A stretch of DNA of 64,000 nt, from NCBI GenBank assembly GCA_934693165.1, contig CAKUUX010000002.1, positions 139,291 through 203,290 of the forward strand, read 5' to 3'. Below, one piece after another: positions 60,448 to 64,000 of this stretch (its first letter is position 1; each line of letters opens with the position of its first letter). The position numbers and the translations under genes were made by a program. Under the pieces are notes generated by a model. The model saw only the letters and a list, made by a program, of their open reading frames with translations. It was not told the origin of the DNA and did not search any database. The stretch comes from an uncultured Candidatus Melainabacteria bacterium (GTDB lineage: Bacteria > Cyanobacteriota > Vampirovibrionia > Gastranaerophilales > Gastranaerophilaceae).

Positions 60448-61536
60448 ATGGCAAAATTCAAAGTTGAAGAAATTGCACAAATCGTAGGTGGAATTTTAAA
60501 CAAAGTAGAAGATGCAGAAGTGTCTATGATTGCACCACCTTTACTAGCTGATGAAGCAACATTAGCATTAGCTTTTGAAGAAGAAGAAATTGAAAATCTT
60601 GCAAAAACTAAAGCAAAAGCAGCACTAGTTCCTCTAGGTGTTTCAATTGATAGAATGACTACTATAGAAGTTGAGAGACCAAGACTTGCTATGATGAAAT
60701 TATTGACTTTGTTCTATGAAGAACCAAAAGTAAATGATGGCGTTCATCCTACAGCTGTTGTTGATCCAACTGCTGAATTAGGTGAAGGTGTTAAAATTGG
60801 TCCAAATGTTGTTGTTGCAGCTCACGCAAAAATCGGTGCAAAAACTAGAATTTTAGCTAATTGTTATATAGGCGAAAAAGCAGAATTAGGAGAAAATTGT
60901 TTCTTACATTCAGGTATTAATATTGGTACAAGAGTAAAAGTTGGTAAAGATTGTATTTTCCACAATGGTGTTTCTCTTGGTGCTGATGGTTTTAGTTTTG
61001 TAACTGAAAATCCTGATAATATCGAACAAGCTAGAAAAGGTAAAGAATTATCAGAAAATACACAACAAGTTATTTTCAAAATTCCTTCACTAGGTTCTGT
61101 TGTTATCGAAGATAATGTTGAAATCGGAGCAAATACTACAATTGACCGTGGTACTATTGAAAATACTACAATCGGTGCAAATACAAAAATTGACGACCAA
61201 GTTATGATTGGTCATAACTGCCGTGTTGGTAAAGGTTGCTTGATTGTATCTCAAGTTGGTATTGCAGGTAGCTGTGTTATCGGTGATAGAGTTGTTATCG
61301 CTGGTCAAGCAGGTTTGGCAGATCATATTAATATTGGTAGCGATTCAATTATCGCAGCTAAAGCAGGTGTTACAAAATCATTCCCTGCTAAATCAATTAT
61401 TGTTGGTATTCCAGCAGTTCCTAAAAAAGAATTTATCAAACAAATTAAAACTGTTAGAGATGCAGGCGAATTGATTGCTAAATTCAAAAAATACGAACCA
61501 TTATTAAAAGGATTTATTGAGGATACAGAAGAATAA
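60448..61536 (+). CDS. lpxD: UDP-3-O-acylglucosamine N-acyltransferase
   Basis: A 362-residue LpxD with an N-terminal uridine-binding domain (about 1-95), then left-handed beta-helix hexapeptide repeats (GVKIGPNVVVAAHAKIGAKTRI, TTIDRGTIENTTIGANTKIDDQV, GHNCRVGKGC with the catalytic His). Third step of lipid A synthesis. Overlaps lpxC as TAATG. Confidence 0.96.
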   Translation: MAKFKVEEIAQIVGGILNKVEDAEVSMIAPPLLADEATLALAFEEEEIENLAKTKAKAALVPLGVSIDRMTTIEVERPRLAMMKLLTLFYEEPKVNDGVHPTAVVDPTAELGEGVKIGPNVVVAAHAKIGAKTRILANCYIGEKAELGENCFLHSGINIGTRVKVGKDCIFHNGVSLGADGFSFVTENPDNIEQARKGKELSENTQQVIFKIPSLGSVVIEDNVEIGANTTIDRGTIENTTIGANTKIDDQVMIGHNCRVGKGCLIVSQVGIAGSCVIGDRVVIAGQAGLADHINIGSDSIIAAKAGVTKSFPAKSIIVGIPAVPKKEFIKQIKTVRDAGELIAKFKKYEPLLKGFIEDTEE

Positions 61537-62351
61537 TGGGTACAATTTCTAAAACAATTAATGTAACTGGTAATAGCTTGATGAAAAATCAAGACACTTC
61601 TGTTGAAATAACTCCAAACGAACTTGGACAAATAAGATTTTTTGTGAAAAATTCTACAGACCCAGTTATAGCCCATGTAGATAATTTAGTTTCTACAGAT
61701 CATTGTGTTACTATTGGCAACAAGAACAAAGATAAAGTAATGCTTATAGAACATTTTATGGCAGCTTGTGCTTTTTGTGGCATTGATTCTATAGATGTTC
61801 ATATTAGCAATTACGAACTTCCTATTCTTGATGGTAGTTCTCTTGAATGGGTAAAATTGTTTAGAAATGCAGGTATAAAAAAATCAAAACAAAAATTTTA
61901 TACAGTATCAGAACCTGTTTATTATTTGAACGGTAAAACCTCTTTAATTGTTGTTCCTGATAAAGAATTGTATATTTCTTATTCTGTAAATTATGACCAC
62001 CCTGATTTAAATAATCGTTGGGTTTGTTTCAATCATAAGGTCAAAGAAGAAGAAATTATTGGTGCTAGAACGTTCGGCTATTTAAAAGATTTGAAGAAAT
62101 ATCAACTTTTAGGTTTTGCAAGAGGTGTTACTTACGATAATACAGTAGGTTTAAAGGATGTTGGTTATACAACAGAATTGCGTTCAGCTTATGAACCAGC
62201 GAAACATAAAATTCTTGATTTGATTGGAGATTTTAACCTTACAGGTTTTAATCCATTAAACTTTAAAGCACAAATTATTGTGAAAGAAGCAGGACATGCT
62301 GTTCACGGTATTGTTGCAAGAGAATTGAAAGATAAATTAGTTGAAATTTAA
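61536..62351 (+). CDS. lpxC: UDP-3-O-acyl-GlcNAc deacetylase
   Basis: A 271-residue LpxC. Zinc ligands are EHFMAAC (His73) and KHKILDLIGDF (His224, Asp228); AGHAVHG holds the catalytic His254. First committed step of lipid A. Length is slightly short (E. coli 305) but all catalytic residues are seen. Confidence 0.95.
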   Translation: MGTISKTINVTGNSLMKNQDTSVEITPNELGQIRFFVKNSTDPVIAHVDNLVSTDHCVTIGNKNKDKVMLIEHFMAACAFCGIDSIDVHISNYELPILDGSSLEWVKLFRNAGIKKSKQKFYTVSEPVYYLNGKTSLIVVPDKELYISYSVNYDHPDLNNRWVCFNHKVKEEEIIGARTFGYLKDLKKYQLLGFARGVTYDNTVGLKDVGYTTELRSAYEPAKHKILDLIGDFNLTGFNPLNFKAQIIVKEAGHAVHGIVARELKDKLVEI

Positions 62352-62362
62352 GGAGAAAACTA

Positions 62363-62803
62363 ATGGCAGATGAAATTTTAAGCTTTGATACAGTACAAAT
62401 TATGGAAATGATTCCACATCGTTATCCGTTTTTATTAGTTGATAGAATTACAGAATGTGTTCCTGGTAAATATGCTAAAGGATATAAGAATTTGACTATG
62501 AATGAAGAATTTTTCCAAGGTCATTTTCCAAATAATCCTATCATGCCAGGGGTTTTACAATTAGAAGCTATGGCTCAATGCTCAGCACCAATTTTACTAA
62601 CATTAGAACAATTTAAAGGTAAATTGGCTTTGTTTGCAGCTATGGATAACGTAAGATTTAAAAACATTGTTCGCCCAGGAGATAGACTTGATATGGAGAT
62701 TGAACTTACAAAATTAAAAGGTCCTATCGGTAAAAGTCATGCCTGTGGATATGTTGACGGTAAACTTGTTGTTGAAGCTGATATGACTGTTTGCATGAAA
62801 TAA
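62363..62803 (+). CDS. fabZ: 3-hydroxyacyl-ACP dehydratase FabZ
   Basis: A 146-residue hotdog dehydratase: IPHRYPFLLVDRITE, GHFPNNPIMPGVLQLEAMAQ (His54, Glu68). It links fatty-acid elongation and lipid A supply. AAGGAGAA precedes it. Distinct from the ApeP-type dehydratase at 27993. Confidence 0.96.
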   Translation: MADEILSFDTVQIMEMIPHRYPFLLVDRITECVPGKYAKGYKNLTMNEEFFQGHFPNNPIMPGVLQLEAMAQCSAPILLTLEQFKGKLALFAAMDNVRFKNIVRPGDRLDMEIELTKLKGPIGKSHACGYVDGKLVVEADMTVCMK

Positions 62804-62824
62804 GTTTAAAAAAAAAATATTTTT

Positions 62825-62866
62825 AGAGGCGAAGATTTTGTTTACAAAATCTTCGCCTCTTTATTT
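62825..62866 (+). terminator. Intrinsic terminator between fabZ and lpxA
   Basis: Perfect 16-bp stem AGAGGCGAAGATTTTG/CAAAATCTTCGCCTCT with TTTA loop. Its base matches the post-rplR terminator (AGAGGCGA). Confidence 0.88.
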
Positions 62867-62961
62867 TCATATTAAGGATATATAAATATTTTTTATAATT
62901 TGAAAAATTTCCTATATAATGTAATAAAGAACGTATTTTATAAGATTGGAAGGAATTGAAA

Positions 62962-63777
62962 ATGATTGATAAAACAGCTATAATTCACCCTACTGCTGAA
63001 ATTGCAGAAGATGCGATTATTGGACCAAACGTAGTTATTGGTGAAAATGTAAAAATTGGTAGCAGAACAAGAGTTATCGCAAATGCATTTGTAGAGTTTG
63101 CAGAAATTGGCAAAGATTGTACAATTAGCCCATTTGCAACAATTGGTTCAGAACCTCAAGACCTTGGTTATAAAGGTGAACCTACAAAGGTTGTTATCGG
63201 AAATGGTACAATTATTAAAGAAAATGCTACAGTTCATAGAGGTGCCGCATGTGGTGATTTTACAACACGAATTGGCGAAAAATGTTTATTGATGGTTGGT
63301 ACTCACGTTGCTCACAACTGTGTTTTAGGTGATCAAGTTATTATGGCAAACCTTGCTACACTAGGGGGGCATTGCCATGTTGGTTTTGGTGCATGGTTAG
63401 GTGGTATGACTGTATTCCATCAAAATGTTAGAGTTGGCGATATGGCTATTATTAGTGGTTTCTCTGCAACTCGTCAAGATATTTTACCTTATTCAAAAGG
63501 TGAAGGTAGACCTCCTGTTCCATCTGGATTAAATGTTGTTGCTATGAGAAGAAGAGGCGTTTCTCAAGAAGATAGAACTGCTATGAATGAAGCTTTCAAA
63601 TTGTTGATTTCACCTGAATACAATACAACTCAAGCTATTGAAAAAATTCAAGCTGAAATTCCTATGAACAAATATATTGAAAATATGATTGAATTTATTA
63701 AATCATCAAAACGTGGTGTTTTATTAAAATCTCATAAAACAGGTAATGCTTCATTAGGACCAGAAGAAGAATTATAA
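62962..63777 (+). CDS. lpxA: UDP-GlcNAc O-acyltransferase
   Basis: A 271-residue LpxA with hexapeptide repeats (IIHPTAEIAEDAIIGPNVVIGE) and MVGTHVAHNCVLGD (catalytic His). First step of lipid A. The first ATG after GGAAGGAA is 62962; the in-frame TTG at 62956 is too near the site. Order lpxD-C-fabZ-A is close to the cyanobacterial set. GTTRQ-type C-terminal helices follow. Confidence 0.95.
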   Translation: MIDKTAIIHPTAEIAEDAIIGPNVVIGENVKIGSRTRVIANAFVEFAEIGKDCTISPFATIGSEPQDLGYKGEPTKVVIGNGTIIKENATVHRGAACGDFTTRIGEKCLLMVGTHVAHNCVLGDQVIMANLATLGGHCHVGFGAWLGGMTVFHQNVRVGDMAIISGFSATRQDILPYSKGEGRPPVPSGLNVVAMRRRGVSQEDRTAMNEAFKLLISPEYNTTQAIEKIQAEIPMNKYIENMIEFIKSSKRGVLLKSHKTGNASLGPEEEL

Positions 63778-63793
63778 TAAATTTTCTATTAAA

Positions 63794-63827
63794 CAAGAGG
63801 GCTTCGGCTATCGCCGAAGCCCTCTTG
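63794..63827 (+). terminator. Hairpin after lpxA
   Basis: 15-bp perfect stem CAAGAGGGCTTCGGC/GCCGAAGCCCTCTTG with TATC loop; the T-run is weak, so it may act as a 3' stabiliser as well. Confidence 0.7.
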
Positions 63828-64000
63828 TTGCATGCATTTTGCCATTTTTAATTAATTATTACAAAATGTAAAGATGAATTTTAATCTCTGTAATCCAGTA
63901 TTCATAATGCTTTTGACCTATCAACCCCATGAAAACCATGATGAACATGGACTTTGCGCCTAAAGTTTTGAATTTGTTATGCCGATATAAGAAATGTTAG

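Noticed and set aside
63841..64000. Minus-strand ~45-codon open frame at the right edge
   Set aside because: It is short, without a ribosome site and with no recognisable family; not called.

Overview
The window is AT-rich, gene-dense DNA from a Gram-negative-type bacterium. Lipid A genes (lpxD, lpxC, fabZ, lpxA), an ADP-heptose-type nucleotidyltransferase, an OmpH/Skp chaperone and a TolC-type protein show an outer membrane. A VKOR-DsbA fusion, an AT-rich codon style, a flagellar stator/switch set and several secreted or Lys/Thr-rich orphan proteins suggest a non-photosynthetic relative of Cyanobacteria (Melainabacteria/Vampirovibrionia, Gastranaerophilales-like). That placement is inference with moderate confidence; no 16S or marker phylogeny was possible.

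Layout. 1-979: end of a sialic-acid/KDN-type sugar-acid synthase gene and a KdsC-like phosphatase. 1084-4349: aspartokinase, VKOR-DsbA, QueH and a small Cys-rich protein. 4503-13051: S10/spc ribosomal operon (S10 to L18), with structured spacers and an internal terminator/promoter; it stops after L18. 13193-16782: motA, motB, fliL, fliM, fliN, then tRNA-Met. 16975-21382: low-density region with structured spacers, a kelch-like protein, an HNH-like protein and gene remnants. 21383-25820: surface-polysaccharide cassette (LMW-PTP, acyltransferase, glycosyltransferases, papain-like DUF1796 protein) flanked by a 125-bp direct repeat.

26046-38429 is the most striking part: a complete aryl-polyene (APE/flexirubin-like) type II polyketide locus. 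Four genes on the minus strand (KS-KR-DH-KS, in ape R-Q-P-O order) face eleven genes on the plus strand (chain-length factor, acyltransferase, two ACPs, membrane protein, ligase-dehydratase fusion, thioesterase, LolA-like carrier, MMPL exporter, methyltransferase, LPLAT acyltransferase). The two arms share a perfectly palindromic -10 region. Together they would build a polyene on ACP, move it to the cell envelope and esterify it to an outer-membrane lipid.

38431-50308: a frameshifted ankyrin-type gene, small secreted proteins, a MerR regulator divergent from an unusual exported DXS-like enzyme plus membrane-anchored flavodoxin, a second DUF1796-like protein, a MATE pump, a half-size TRIC protein and a TetR-TolC-HlyD-ABC2-ABC2 efflux operon with no ATPase. 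50387-58022: predicted zinc metallopeptidase, J-like protein, amino acid permease, two orphan proteins (one toxin-domain-like), two Cys-cluster proteins around a thioredoxin, and OmpH. 58179-63777: dapB, asd, hldE-C-like, lpxD, lpxC, fabZ, lpxA. No CRISPR array, prophage or intact insertion sequence was seen.
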